Assembly: GCA_020310875.1 (NCBI GenBank)
Contig: CM035423.1
Location: 144,180,337 to 144,244,336 of the forward strand
Direction of reading: 5' to 3'
Length of the DNA stretch: 64,000 bases
Source: Ceratopteris richardii
Taxonomy: Eukaryota; Streptophyta; Polypodiopsida; Polypodiales; Pteridaceae
The translations under genes were made by a program, and so were the position numbers. Below are positions 22,140 through 35,254 of the stretch, piece after piece (position 1 is the first letter of the stretch; every line of letters starts with the position of its first letter). The notes under the pieces are model-generated. The model was not told the origin of the DNA and made no database searches. It saw only the letters and a program-made list of their open reading frames with translations.

Positions 22140-22860
22140 AGTTCTGGCTTCTCTTCTTCTCCTATGTTTCCATCACGTGTCTGGCTCTAGTTATAATGGG
22201 TGTTGTGGATGATGAAACAACATAAGATTGGGTAGTCATACCTTCGGTTGGTGGGAAATCATGTGGATTGGAGTAGGGTGATTTCTTGGGCAGTCTTTGT
22301 TATAATGATCTTTAGCATATTGAAAATGTTGACATGAAGGTGTGTCCTCTAGAAAGGAGCATCTATTCTACATATGACAATCTTCTCCACAACGGTAGCA
22401 CATTACTGTTCTATTACACCTTGGCTGATTTGGACAACTTTCCTCTCTATTATGCACATTGGAAGAAGTGGCATAGAAAGAATCAAGAACTAAAATGTTA
22501 TCTCTCTACGTTGGTTCCTTGAGGTAGTACTAGTCCATTGCTTTAGGGCCACCTTTGGCACAAAATAGGCAGCTTACCTTGTTAGGCAAATTCATATTGG
22601 AGTGTCCACTATGATTGCATACAATACACCAAACCTCCCTATGTACATCTTGTGTGGTATGCAATTCTTCTATTTCACGATGAAGTTGAGCCACTTCATC
22701 ATCATTGTGGCACAGGGACAGTGGCATGAACTTCTCCTCATTTCCAACTCCCTCCTCATTTGCTCAATAGGTCTTGGTGTGTGCATAGTTTGTTTGAGTA
22801 CCTCCCTCAAAATGTAGTCTAGCTTCCTCTATGCGAGAAGCAGCATAGAGGTAGGATAAG
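22140..22860 (-). pseudogene. Ty3/gypsy gag fragment with zinc knuckles (element-C family)
   Basis: Minus strand, 22727 downwards: DDEVAQLHREIEELHTTQD, CIVCNHSGHSNMN and CLFCAKGG. After frame changes come a knuckle with CHMQNRC and HYNKDCPR. It matches the gag at 58440-58980 (DDEVAQLRRELEDLRTTQD, CTICNNNGHSNANC, CQFCGKDGHEARDC) domain for domain. Fragmentary and frameshifted; it abuts the copia remnant at 22100. Confidence 0.8.
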
Positions 22861-23039
22861 AAGAATTTACCCCATGCTATTCACATGAATAAACATTTGC
22901 ATGCACGACTAATTCCTCATTTCACATTGAAAAGGTGAGTTAAGATAATCATTATCATCCTCTAGATACATGAATTTTCATCTCCTTCTCTGATCATATT
23001 GATCATGCCTTTGGACCAATTCCACAAGGTGAGCTTTAG

Positions 23040-24175
23040 ACACCCATAAAAATTTGGCTAGAGAATTCATCTTCAGTCTTGGAAGACAAATCTACTGCTC
23101 CATGTGAATCTTGTTTAGACGAAATTTTTGTGCGAGCATAGGACAAAAAAGAAATGATGAATTAGATTGGAAGGCAAATCACATAGGCAGCATAGAAGCT
23201 CAGATGAATTCTAAAGGTGAATGGGTGCATAGAGCTTTGACGAATTCACAAGGAAACTTTATAGAAACATGCACAACGAATTCATGTAGGTGTAAAAAGA
23301 TGTTGGGTACCATGTGTTTTTACTTGGATGACCTTACATGCTCGAAAAATATCAAGGTATTGTCGATAGCATGGAACTGTTTTATCCACCCCATCGGGGT
23401 TCAAACCCTAGCCTGTACACTTTATGGATTCCACGACAAACTTGTTGGATGCATTCCTTTTGCTTGCTATCGAATTTTGGTAGCCAAGTTGCCGTGCTAT
23501 CGAATTTTGGCAAATGGTTAGAATTGCCTTGCTATCGAATTTCGATAGATGGTCATTTTTAATCTTTTATCACGTTTAGCACTTTTTCTCTCTTTTCATT
23601 ACAATGTTATTCTTACCATGGACCTTGTCATGTGTACCCAGGATGGGTGAATTGAGATATGTACTCTTTGCTTTGCGTACTTAGACTTTGAGGGACAGTG
23701 AAGCTAGTGAATTTGCGGCCAATAGAGGGAAAATCCTAGAATTTTGGAGTTGCAGGACGAATTCTAGGAGTTTTGGTGCAATTTTTGATGGTGAGTATTA
23801 CTTGGGAATATCTTGGGATAAACGTGGATGAACTTCAGACATATCTAGGATGAATTTTAAGAGGGGATGAATATGCATGAGCTTTTGGAAGAGATGATAC
23901 AGGGATAAACTTGCTATCCTAGATGAATTTTGGGCACACAAGATCGGAGCAATTAGGGGAGGCAAATAGGGAAGATGCCATGTCCATTTGAGGGGAAATT
24001 TCTTGATTATTAGTTTAGATGAATTTTTGAGTGCTCCTTTAGACAAATTTCGAAGGAAAATTGATATCCTTAGATGAATTCATATACTTGTGAGACGAAT
24101 TCTCAATTGGATAAATTTGGCTAAATCTTGCTTAGATAAATTTTACCAGATACGGGACTAAGAAGTTTTACAAGA
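23040..24175. repeat. Dispersed short GAYGAATTYT-type motifs
   Basis: Words such as AGACGAATTTT, AGATGAATTCT, GACGAATTCT and TATCGAATTTTGG recur many times, on a background without coding domains. Spacing is irregular. Such clusters resemble subterminal repeats of class II transposons, but no TIR was found. Open frames here (up to 136 codons) lack any domain. Confidence 0.4.
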
Positions 24176-24178
24176 GTA

Positions 24179-24181
24179 CAT

Positions 24182-24212
<31 letters not shown>

Positions 24213-24213
24213 T
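24179..24213. repeat. (GA)n microsatellite
   Basis: Short GA repeat with one A interruption. Confidence 0.9.
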
Positions 24214-24267
24214 CAAAATGTCCATGACTCATTACACAACAAGGAGCTTGCTATAAAGTAAAGTGTA

Positions 24268-24722
24268 TGATCTTAGTGTCCGATTAGTCGGACAAACCTC
24301 AAATTAGATGTTTGGCTACTCATATCTATTGCTAAAGATCTTGAGACAAGACTTAATAATAGGTTCAAATAATCCACTTAGCTTAGTGGTTAAGTCTCAA
24401 GATTGGAGAGAAAGAGGTCTTGGGTTTAACCCCGATTGGGAGAATAGGGATAGGTTTTCCTAAAGAGTTATAGAGCCTTCTAACACAAGTTAACTTGAGT
24501 TAACTTGAGTCAAGAGAGACTTAACTCAAGTGGCAAGCACACCTATCATGAGAGGACTCTAGTGAAAGGTGTTAAAGCTATGGTGAAGATCAGACATGCA
24601 TATGTGGATCTTAGTTAATCTAGTCATCCTTGTTGATTTGAGAAGCTTTATGTAGATGCATGAGGTTGGAAGGCAAGTCATCTCTCTAGCAAGTGGTCGT
24701 CCTAATAATCTAGTTCTTTGTA
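24268..24722 (+). repeat. LTR copy 3 (tRNA-box LTR family)
   Basis: Starts TGATCTTAGTGTCC and ends TTTGTA just before the primer site. GCTTAGTGGTTAAGTC near 24382 and TTGGGTTTAACCCC near 24419 form the tRNA-like pair. Confidence 0.65.
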
Positions 24723-24738
24723 TTGGTATCATAGAACA
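24723..24738 (+). promoter_or_regulatory. Primer-binding site (Met tRNA type)
   Basis: TTGGTATCATAGAAC directly follows LTR copy 3 and resembles TGGTATCAGAGC with one change within the core. Confidence 0.55.
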
Positions 24739-25086
24739 TTGAGAAAATATTGAATTGGTATGGAATGTTTTTTGATCCATCCTTATTATTCATTCCCTAC
24801 TTTGCACCATGCTTAGTTTATCCAATGAAGCTAGATGGTGTTTCGAATCATCTAGGCAAGGATAGATAGTAGATTTCACTGTATTCATTTGGAATACGAG
24901 GGGAATCCCCCCTCAGAAATGAAAACATATTCTTCTAGGTTAGAACATGAGAATTGAGGATATCCATATAGTTTATTATATATGGCTCTATTTTTTAGGA
25001 TGAGAATTTTTCCCAACGGGAGAAGAATGTTATAATTATAGCATATGATTTCGATGATGGATGGATTCAACTATATTTGAAATGTC

Positions 25087-25545
25087 TGATCAGTTCAATG
25101 TCGGATCCATCTAGACATTGTTTGGTCAATCATATGTATGGCCAAGGATCACGGAGACTAGATTAAGTATAAGTTCATATGCTCTCTCAAACAAGTAATC
25201 CACTTGGCTTAGTGGTTAAGTCTCAAGGTTGCGAAGGAGAAGGTCTTGCGTTCAACCCCCATGGGGAGCATGGGGAGAAAGTCTTTGCCGAAAGGTCTAT
25301 AAAGTCTCTTAAGTCAAGTTAGTGTAAGTTTAGTTGAGAGAGACTTAACTAGAGTGATGAGTACACTTATGAGTAGTGGACTTTAGTGGAAGATGCTAAA
25401 ATAGTGGTGAAGATTGCACATGCATATGTGAAGTTCAACTAATCTAGTGATCCTCGTTGATTCAAGAAGCTATATATAAAACCATAAGGTTAAGAAGAGA
25501 GACATCTCTATAGCACATGGTGATCCTACTAATCTAGTTAATTAC
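25087..25545 (+). repeat. LTR copy 4 (tRNA-box LTR family)
   Basis: Contains TGGCTTAGTGGTTAAGTC (closest of the four to a tRNA A box) near 25206 and TTGCGTTCAACCCC near 25246. CTATATATAAAACC near 25470 serves as a TATA box. It ends about ATTACA. Confidence 0.65.
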
Positions 25546-25671
25546 AAAATATATACACCGTGAAACAAAAAAAAAAGCAGAGGACAACAATGCGAGCACA
25601 AAAATAGCTAAGGGGAAAGAGAAGAACAAGGAAACCCGAGGAAGAGAAGGCAAACAAAGAATGGAACACAA

Positions 25672-25995
25672 ATGAAACAAAAATGGAGAAGGAAAACAAA
25701 GGTGGAGAAAGCAAACAAAGGGCGGAAACTGAAGGAAACAGATAGGAGGACAAAAAAAACTAGTACAAGATATGCCTCCAAAATCTTGGAGTGCGCAAAA
25801 GCTTTCAAAAAAACTAGTACAAGATATGCCTCCAAAATCTTGGAGTGCGCAAAAGCTTTCAAAAGGTACGAAAGACTCGAATTCTTTATAACGTTGAAGG
25901 AGAATTTGAACATTTCCAAAGTGATGATGTCTAGAATAGTTGTCATGACAAGAGCTCGCGAATTGAACAAATGCAAAAGGTCGCAGATTGATTAG
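25672..25995 (+). CDS. Hypothetical basic protein with an in-frame 18-residue duplication
   Basis: A 107-codon frame, Lys/Arg-rich, containing KKTSTRYASKILECAKAF twice in succession. The repeat comes from a 54-bp tandem duplication (25759-25812 and 25813-25866), a multiple of three that keeps the frame open. No family is recognised. The overlapping minus-strand frame (182 codons) is Phe/Ser/Leu-rich and equally unconvincing. It may be a decayed exon or chance; neither strand has a visible promoter. Confidence 0.2.
   Translation: MKQKWRRKTKVEKANKGRKLKETDRRTKKTSTRYASKILECAKAFKKTSTRYASKILECAKAFKRYERLEFFITLKENLNISKVMMSRIVVMTRARELNKCKRSQID
25759..25866. repeat. 54-bp perfect tandem duplication
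   Basis: Two units beginning ACTAGTACAAGATATGCC, identical or nearly so, which implies a recent duplication. Confidence 0.95.
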
Positions 25996-26307
25996 CTTAG
26001 CGGATGGTGGATAGACGAAAAGCAAAAAGCTCGAGATTGACGAATCGATCAAAGGCAAAACGTTGGCGAACAAAAAACGCAAACCTCCGATAACAAAACT
26101 GTCTCGAAATTCTTCTGGAAGGCAACGCGATACTCGTCAATCCTCAAGCTCGAGACAAAGACATCAAAACTACGTCGACTTCGTGGGTTTTCATGTCACT
26201 TGCATGAATTTTTGGTCATCACCCATAGCAAATCCCAATAGCAGATTTAACGAACCTTTCACGCCGACGAGAAACTCCATAGAGGCCAGTGCAATTACAC
26301 ATAGGCG

Positions 26308-26371
26308 CGCACGCGCGCGCACATACATATATATATATATATATATATAGAGAGACAGAGAGAGAGAGACC
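26308..26371. repeat. Compound microsatellite (GC/AC, AT, AG)
   Basis: GCGCGCAC, then ACATACAT, (AT)n and (AG)n with one C interruption. Confidence 0.9.
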
Positions 26372-26418
26372 TTGCTACCGAACAGCACCGTTGCTGCGCA
26401 CTCATCGACTTGTGCTCT

Positions 26419-26480
26419 AGATGGGCTTAGCTATTTGTAACGTCTCAAGCTTGAGACCACTAGAATAGATAAGCCCATCT
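26419..26480. repeat. 62-bp imperfect palindrome
   Basis: Outer arms AGATGGGCTTA and TAAGCCCATCT enclose further partial pairing (CTAT/ATAG) and a perfect 16-bp inner palindrome GTCTCAAGCTTGAGAC (26442-26457). It could extrude as a hairpin. No gene is adjacent. Confidence 0.8.
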
Positions 26481-26769
26481 GCGCGCTTGCCTCAAGCTTG
26501 CGCACGTCGACATGGTGACAACCTCACACACGACATCTATTCAGCTGTGTCAACTGAAGAACAACAGCATGTGTAACTATTCCGTTGTTGCTTCATTTTA
26601 AGAGAAAACAGACTTCTGTAAAGGTACAAGTCACGTCTGTAAAGCGAAAACAGATGCAAGTTTTAAAAGCTTCATTTTTGAGACTCCAACTCATCACATA
26701 CGTCCTCCAGCAACGATTCTAATAGATGCTAAGTGTCAACAGTTTTGTGCGTGGGATTTGGAGGTTCAC

Positions 26770-27442
26770 AGATCGCAAGACATTCACGTGATCGAATCTT
26801 CGCGTACTCATTCGACAGACTGCCTTTTGATGAGTTAACTCAAGTATGCTTCACTGGGAATACAATATGAGAAGAGAGTTCCAACTTCCACTCTTTATCT
26901 ACTCGCACATAAAGTGAAAGAAGGCAAATTTAAAGTATAAGAATTGATTGAAGTGAGGAAAAAAGCTGAAACGAAAACAAATATGCAATTTATTTTTCAG
27001 TTACATTGAATGTACCTGGAAACGGAATAGATGGAAGGGAAAGAGTATTTTGTACCATCATGTGCACAAGAGTATTTTGTACCATCATGTGCACAAGAAT
27101 ATTTGTACCACCATGAAATGTAAAGTGGGCCTTCCAAGTTGATCATAACTATCAAAGATCATAACTTTTTGCAAATGACTTTTTTCTTTTCAAACTACAA
27201 TGAATGGAAGCTGTGAACGTCATGGAGGAGAGCGCCTGAGTTCAAGTTCCATTGAATGGACATGTTCACTCTTCGAGGATATCCAAATGTATGGGTGCCT
27301 CTACCTTATGAGGTCGGGTATGTGTACTTTTCTACATGACATTTTAATTTATGCACTCATCTACAAAGAACACAAAAACAAAAGAAAAAAATCTACCTTT
27401 CCAACTATGCAATCCTTCAAGAGATTACATACATAGATACAC
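26770..27442 (+). repeat. Dispersed noncoding repeat, copy A
   Basis: Shares most of its length with 29455-30200 (plus) and 55130-54440 (minus): blocks such as AATACAATATGAGAAGAGAG, GAGTTCAAGTTCCATTGAATG and CTACCTTTCCAACTATGCAA. It ends where the gypsy LTR at 27443 begins. No coding potential. The GAGTTCAAGTTCC word resembles a tRNA B box, but no A box lies at the right distance. Confidence 0.75.
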
Positions 27443-27937
27443 TATTATCAGGATCTTGCTCATGCGCATGGAGATGTTATAGATGCTGAAAACACAAAAA
27501 AAATACACATGCCAGAAGACGAGATAGAACAAGATATTGGGTGCAATCTTCCCCCATGCACTCTGTTTTGACAAACCACAAGTGCATGTATTTATTGGAA
27601 TTTTTTATTATGTCGAAATTGTGGTTACATGAGAGTGGCTTCAAAAAGCACACATGAAAGTAAAAGTTGGTAACTTTTGCAGAAAGCCTTTGCTTTTAAT
27701 ATCAGAAATTGTAGTCTACAATGATCCTTTCTTGACTAATTGTTTCTAAAAATGGTGCCATCTATTTAGGTTTATTTACAAACTATATAGATTATAAATT
27801 AGATTATCGATGTCCATTCTTTCATGCCCACACGAGTTACCTTCAGCTGTTATATCAAAAACACCAAAACACATTAATACATTAATAAATTAACACTCCA
27901 ACAATTCCTTGTTCAACACATTCTATAATTCATAACA
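27443..27937 (-). repeat. Gypsy chromovirus 3' LTR
   Basis: On the minus strand it starts TGTTATGAATTATAG right after the polypurine tract AACTAAGGGGAA (27938-27950) and ends CCTGATAATA, about 495 bp. It matches the complete LTR at 30956-31491 throughout, including AATAAATACATGCAC as a TATA-like element and TGCACCCAATA further on. Confidence 0.8.
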
Positions 27938-29454
27938 TTCCCCTTAGTTGAAAAAGCAACTGATCTCAGTTGATAAAATAAAAATAAACATGAATGGCCA
28001 GTCACATGTTCCATCATTGAATGAAAATAAGCATGTTCCATGTGAAAACACATGCATGGAAATATTCATGGAAGAGTTACATTAATGTGTTTGTGTATGA
28101 TATGCAAAAATTAAGTGTTCATAATGGTGTTAATTGTGTTTTATGTATCCATTGATATTCTTTAATATAGTGATTTTTGTAATTAACTAAATATCGATGA
28201 TATTGAGTACATGTGCATGTAGTAGTAATATAATGATCAATTATTTTCTTAGGAACTAAGATTTCACATTGTCCTTCAATTTAAGGAGGGTCATAAAGAA
28301 GTGGAGTGACTAGTAAAGTGCCTTTAAAGGGTTTAAGTAAAACAATATGAAAAGAGTTATGTATATTCCAATGAGATGGTATATCTAATATGAAGGAATT
28401 ATCATTGATTTCTATATAATAAAAAATGGTTCATAATAGCATGGTGCAAGTTTAATTTAAGGACATTGTAGAATACTTTTAAACGTCCTTTAATGATACA
28501 CAACCATACAAGATCATTTTCTTTAAAGTCCTTGGCTAATTGTTTTGTATTGACATTAAGTGTATAACATTCTTGACTTCTCCTAATGTGCTCGTGAACA
28601 TCGTGAAGTATAGAAATTTGAACTTGAGAATAGAATCAACCATCGAAATGTGAGTTTGAGTAAGTGACATGGGAATGGGAAGCTTTTTACCATAAACAAT
28701 TTCAAAAGGTGCACATGCAGTAGTTGTGTGTGTGGTGTTATTGTAAGAAAATTGAAGCAATGGCAACTTTACATCCTAGTTAGTGGGATTATCTTATGAA
28801 TAACAATGCAATAAATCAAGGGTAATATTCTTTATAGCTTCACTTTTGTCCATTACTTTTGGATGTAGAGATAATATCTATTTTAGAACTAAAATGTTGA
28901 AATAAGAGGAAATCATTTCCTGAAAAGAATGAATTTTGATGGTAGAAATATTATGTAAAACAATAGAATCTGAACAAAAATAGCTAAGAGCATCAGCTAC
29001 AACATTAGCTTTACCAGGTTGATATTGGATCATGAGTTGGAAATTTTGAATCAATGAAGCCCATTTGAGTTGTCGATGAGAGATTAAGGGATGATTTAAT
29101 AAATTCTTAATAGCCAGTTGATCAGTTTTGATTAAGATATCAGAGCTCATAAGATAGTGTTTCCGAACTCACAAAGCATGCAAACCTGCTAACAATTCTT
29201 TATCATATGTACTATAATTCTTTTCTAAGGGGTTAAGTTTCCTACTCTCAAATGCAATAGGATGATCATTTTGCATTAAAACTACACCTATTCTTGAACC
29301 ACTAGCAACAGTAACAACATGAAATGGCTGTCAAAAATCAGATAAGGGTAAAACAGGTGCATGTTTGCATTTTTCAAAGGATTATTGTTGGGTAAGTATC
29401 CATGTTGATGATAAGCATCAACATGTTTGTGTCTTATGATCTTATGACATTTAG

Positions 29455-29455
<1 letters not shown>
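27938..29455 (-). pseudogene. Ty3/gypsy chromovirus pol remnant (RNase H, integrase, chromodomain)
   Basis: Read from 29455 down. RNase H shows PIAFESRKLNPLEKNYSTYDKELLA-type sequence around 29290-29160, then DILIKTDQLAIKNLLNH and QYQPGKANVVADALS (29150-28878). A deletion removes the early integrase. Late integrase follows (LLQFSYNNTTHTTTAC, FEIVYGKKLPIP, 28766-28536), then a chromodomain-like YLVNYKNHYIKEYQWIHK near 28150-28230 and the polypurine tract at 27938-27950. RT is almost wholly missing at the 5' end, where it abuts another repeat copy. Frameshifts and stops are present. Confidence 0.8.
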
Positions 29456-30650
<1,195 letters not shown>

Positions 30651-30672
30651 CAATACACAATCATGATGATTT

Positions 30673-31491
30673 TGTTATACATTATGGAATATGTTGAACA
30701 ATGAATTGTTGGAGTGTTAATTTATTAATGTATTAATGTGTTTTGATGTTCTTGATATAGCACCTCATTAGGACCACTTAATTTCTGCATATCATACACA
30801 AACACATTAATGTAATTCCTCCATTAACATTTTCATGCATGTTTCTTTTAACATGGAACATGCTTATTTTCATTCAGTGATGAAACATGTGACTAACCAT
30901 CCATGTTTATTTTATTTTATCAACTGAGGTCAGTTGCTTTTTCAACTGAGGGGCATGTTATACGTTATGGCATATGTTCAACAATGCATTGTTGGAGTGT
31001 TAATTTATTAATGTATTAATGTGTTTTAGTGTTTTTGATATTGCAGGTGAAGGTTCGTGAGGTCGTGAAAGCATGAAGGGTGGACATCAATAATCAGACT
31101 TTAGGGTGGACATCAATAAATCCGATTTATAATTTATTTTGTAAATAAATCCGCGTAGAAGGTTTTATTGTTAGAAATAGTTAGAAAGATAGTGGCTAGA
31201 ATAAGGATCATTGTAGACTGTAGTTTTTGATATTAAAAGAAAGGCTTTCTATGAAAGTCACCAACTTTTAGTTTCATGCATGATTTTCGAAGCGGCTCTC
31301 ATGTAACCACTCTTTTCAACATAACCGAAAATTCCTATAAATACATGCACTCTGTGGATTGTCAAAACAGAGTGCACGGGGGGAAATTGCACCCAATACT
31401 ACGTTCAGTCTTGTCTTTTGGTGTCTCTATTTTTTTGTGTCTTTTCTGCGTCTGCAACTTCGGTGTGCAAGTGAGCAAGATCCTGATAACA
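30673..31491 (+). mobile_element. Deletion derivative of the gypsy chromovirus
   Basis: A 5' LTR stub (30673-30768) starting TGTTATACATTATGG is joined to the last 187 bp of internal DNA, ending in polypurine CAACTGAGGGGCA, and then a complete 3' LTR (30956-31491). Perfect 5-bp direct repeats GATTT flank the whole (30668-30672 and 31492-31496), showing that it is one insertion that later lost its interior. No coding capacity remains. Confidence 0.85.
30956..31491 (+). repeat. Gypsy chromovirus 3' LTR, complete
   Basis: 536 bp, TGTTATACG...CTGATAACA. CTATAAATACATGC near 31335 is a good TATA box, with AATTGCACCCAATAC downstream conserved in the copy at 27443-27937. Confidence 0.85.
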
Positions 31492-31496
31492 GATTT

Positions 31497-31990
31497 TATC
31501 TTTGACCAAAAACTAATTTTTTTTATGATTAAGATAAGACTTACACACAAATGCGAAAATCAAGAATGCAAATAAGACATGCACACAAAGGAGCAGAATA
31601 AACAAAAGAACTTCTATATGGTTTTTAGTAGAATAAACAAGAATTATGGATCGTAGCAAGACTCGAGAGTAGGCCATAATGGAAACTTACTTTCTTGCTT
31701 TCGTTTTCCTTTTTCTTTTTTTTACTAGAAGTTTGACGTAAGATCCTCGAGAGATAAGACCCATCTTATTGGATAAAAGAACTTTTTGAATCATTGCAGA
31801 CATAGCGGAGCTTTTTGAATTATTCAGCCAAATTTTTCAACTATATGCAATGTTTACAGAAGTCATCAGTTTCTCCTTTGTAGATTCTTTAAGAACAAGA
31901 AATCACTTTCTCTCTTAAGGTGCATGAATCTCTGTTTTCTTTGGAAATATATCTACAAGTGTATGTTGAATGAAGAAATAAACGTGTAAT
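31497..31990. other. Noncoding, nothing recognised
   Basis: A 70-bp stretch near 31590-31670 matches the reverse strand near 53660-53740 (ATGGATCGTAGCAAGA). Otherwise nothing is recognised. Confidence 0.4.
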
Positions 31991-31992
31991 GT

Positions 31993-32290
31993 GTTGCTTT
32001 AAGGATAGCAAAGTCATTTGTCACTATAAGTTTCGAACAATGTTTCACAAAACAGGGACTCACTCATATTTTGGAGAAAGTTAATTTAGAGCTAACAAAG
32101 GTGAGAGAAACTTTGGAAGAAATTTTGATAAGGATAGAACAAGAGGTTGCTTTAAGGATAGCAAAGTCATTTGTCACTATAAGTTTCGAACAATGTTTCA
32201 CAAAACAGGGACTCACTCATATTCTGGAGAAAGTTAATTTAGAGCTAACAAAGGTGAGAGAGACTTTGGAGGAAATTTTGATAAGAGAAG

Positions 32291-32298
<8 letters not shown>
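31993..32298 (+). repeat. 153-bp tandem duplication with open frame
   Basis: Two adjacent 153-bp units (31993-32145 and 32146-32298) starting GTTGCTTTAAGGATAGC. The period is a multiple of three, and one frame is open across both, giving two copies of a segment with LELTKVRETLEEILIR, which looks helical and charged. No family is recognised. The frame runs into the G-rich LTR minisatellite, so it may be a truncated exon or chance. Confidence 0.7.
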
Positions 32299-33240
<942 letters not shown>

Positions 33241-33499
33241 AGTAAAACAATTTAACCGCGGTGGCACTGAAAGTGAAAGCAACATTTGCCCAGAACTCAT
33301 ATTTGACAGTTGTAATGGAACAGAGCACTCCCTGAAGCTGTAGCCCAAGGCACCTGAGAGCTTTTCTCCCAATCTCGGCAACCGTTACTTATCTAAAGAG
33401 GTATCACACGCCTACATGTTACAAACAATTGCCTTTCCATTGCTTGACTTTCTCTTCTATCTTCTTCGGTCCTCCTGCATGCCTAGGGGTACTACACCC

Positions 33500-33650
33500 T
33501 AAATCCTAATTTCTAAACTCTAAACTGTAAATGGTAAACCTCAACCCAATAAAGTTTACACTAAATCCTAAAACCTTAACCCTAAGCCTTTTATCCTTAA
33601 ACTCAGCCTTAAATACTAAACCATAAATCATAAAACTTAAACCATAAACC
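33500..33650. repeat. Degenerate interstitial telomere-like tract
   Basis: Many words close to the plant telomere unit CCCTAAA: ACCCTAAATCC, AACCCTAAGCC, CCTTAAA, CCATAAA, CTAAATCCTAAAACC. It abuts the LTR terminus at 33496. Plant telomere repeats are CCCTAAA/TTTAGGG; the decay here means an old interstitial site or a look-alike A/C-rich repeat. Confidence 0.6.
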
Positions 33651-34596
33651 GATATAAATAGGGTTCTTAAATTCAAGAGGCTATTACAAATAAGAATACA
33701 ATCAGGAGAGTAGATGTATGTAAGTTACTTAGATGTTTCTGAATTCTCTGTGCATATGGTTTAAAATTATCTGAGAGTGATAGCTTACGGCCATTTTCAA
33801 GTGGATGGATATATGAAACATTGTTTTTTACTATGGCTATAAATTTAAATACTGTGTGGATGTCATATAGTTGTCAATTTAAGCTAAAGCGTTATGGCGA
33901 TACATGTAGTGATAATGTGGATTTTAATGTGAAGTGACAATGTGGATTTCCAAAGTTGAAGTATGCAATGAAGATCATTCGAAAAGTGAAGGCAATGTTT
34001 TCAAAAACCGTATATATAGAGTCAATCTACTACTAATGTAGACTACACGCGGCGTTCACTTCTGTTGGAGTCCCTTCTTCGAAACAAGGATGGCCTTTAC
34101 TAGTATGACATTACAAGATTGGGAGATTGACGGCATTGAGAAGATGACGGAAAATATCATAGAATTGAAGGCAACACTAAGTAAATGAACTTGGTTTAAT
34201 ATTATAGTCAATGTCTACCATGTAATGATAAGTGTTATGTTTCACATTATGATCTTGATGAATGGGTACTTAGCCATCAAAATAATATGGATACTGTTGC
34301 AATGTTTTTGGGTTTTTGAAGAATCCAAAAGATTAGATGATTTGGTGGTGGATAGAAATGGTTCATTCCATTTCTTTTACCTCACCATCAGAATTCTCTT
34401 GAGATATTTTCATTATAGAATCCTTGGAGCACACAAAAACAAGTGCATAGTGATAATTATGTGTTAATTTCAATGCAAAAGTGGTTGAGGATCTCTAAAA
34501 AGTGTTTGAATTATTTTATTGAAATCTTGATGAGCATTTAAAATGCATAAAGTTCCCTCCTTCCATTTAGGTGGATGCTGAAGGTTGGAGAAAATT
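33651..34596. other. Noncoding, nothing recognised
   Basis: AT-rich with short frames only. Target DNA of the CACTA insertion at 34600; the same kind of sequence resumes at 38776. Confidence 0.45.
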
Positions 34597-34599
34597 TTA

Positions 34600-34830
34600 C
34601 ACTACAACATATCAGGGGCATACCGACATTGTGAATACTGATGATCACACATCCGTATCAGTATGACCGTTGAAAACCCTTGAAAACCCATGGAAGCAAT
34701 ATACATGTCGGTACACATACGTCGGTATGAGCATCGGTATAAGCATCGATATGAGCATTGATAAATTAATAGAAACTACCGATGTTCATACCGACGGGCG
34801 TACCGACACTTATACTGGCATAATGTTTTA
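34600..34830 (+). repeat. CACTA 2 left terminus and subterminal repeats
   Basis: After the TIR, words such as GTCGGTATGAGCATCGGTAT, CATACCGAC and TACCGACACTTATAC repeat in both orientations to about 34830. They are expected transposase-binding sites. Confidence 0.8.
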
Positions 34831-35254
34831 ACCAAACCAGAGAGCAAAAATTTGACATTCATCAGGTTTTGAAACAAAACCTGCTATTGTCAAATTTTCA
34901 CGTGCGAGCTACATCTCCCTGTTTCTCCCTCTCTCTCTCTATGCATACCTCTCTATTTTTCTAGATCTGAAGTTTTGAAAAGTATCCCCCATACTCTAGC
35001 ACTCTTTTTTCTTTCTTTATGATTTCCCGTTTCCTATTTCTTTTCTCTTTAGTTTTGCAAGAGATTTTGGCATCAGATATTTTGAATTCAACGAAGGACA
35101 AATTTAATTCTTTTTTGACGACAAGGATCCAAACAATTACATCGATGTAAGTGATTGTTTTGTTTTTTTGACATAGAGAGAGAGAGAGAGATGAGAGAAA
35201 GAGAGAGATCTAGAGAAACATAAAGAGAGAGAGAGAGAAAGAGAGAGACATATA

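Larger units (their letters stand above)
24268..25545 (+). mobile_element. Miniature LTR element (TRIM-like) or LTR pair
   Basis: Two diverged copies of the tRNA-box LTR (24268-24722 and 25087-25545) in the same orientation flank only about 364 bp of internal DNA. The internal part starts with a Met-type primer site and has no coding capacity. This is the layout of a terminal-repeat retrotransposon in miniature. No target duplication is obvious, and the repeats differ a good deal, so it could also be a deleted larger element. Confidence 0.5.

Noticed and set aside
24362..24430. tRNA gene
   Set aside because: Only A/B-box-like words are present, within an LTR repeated four times; no acceptor stem or cloverleaf can be formed by eye.
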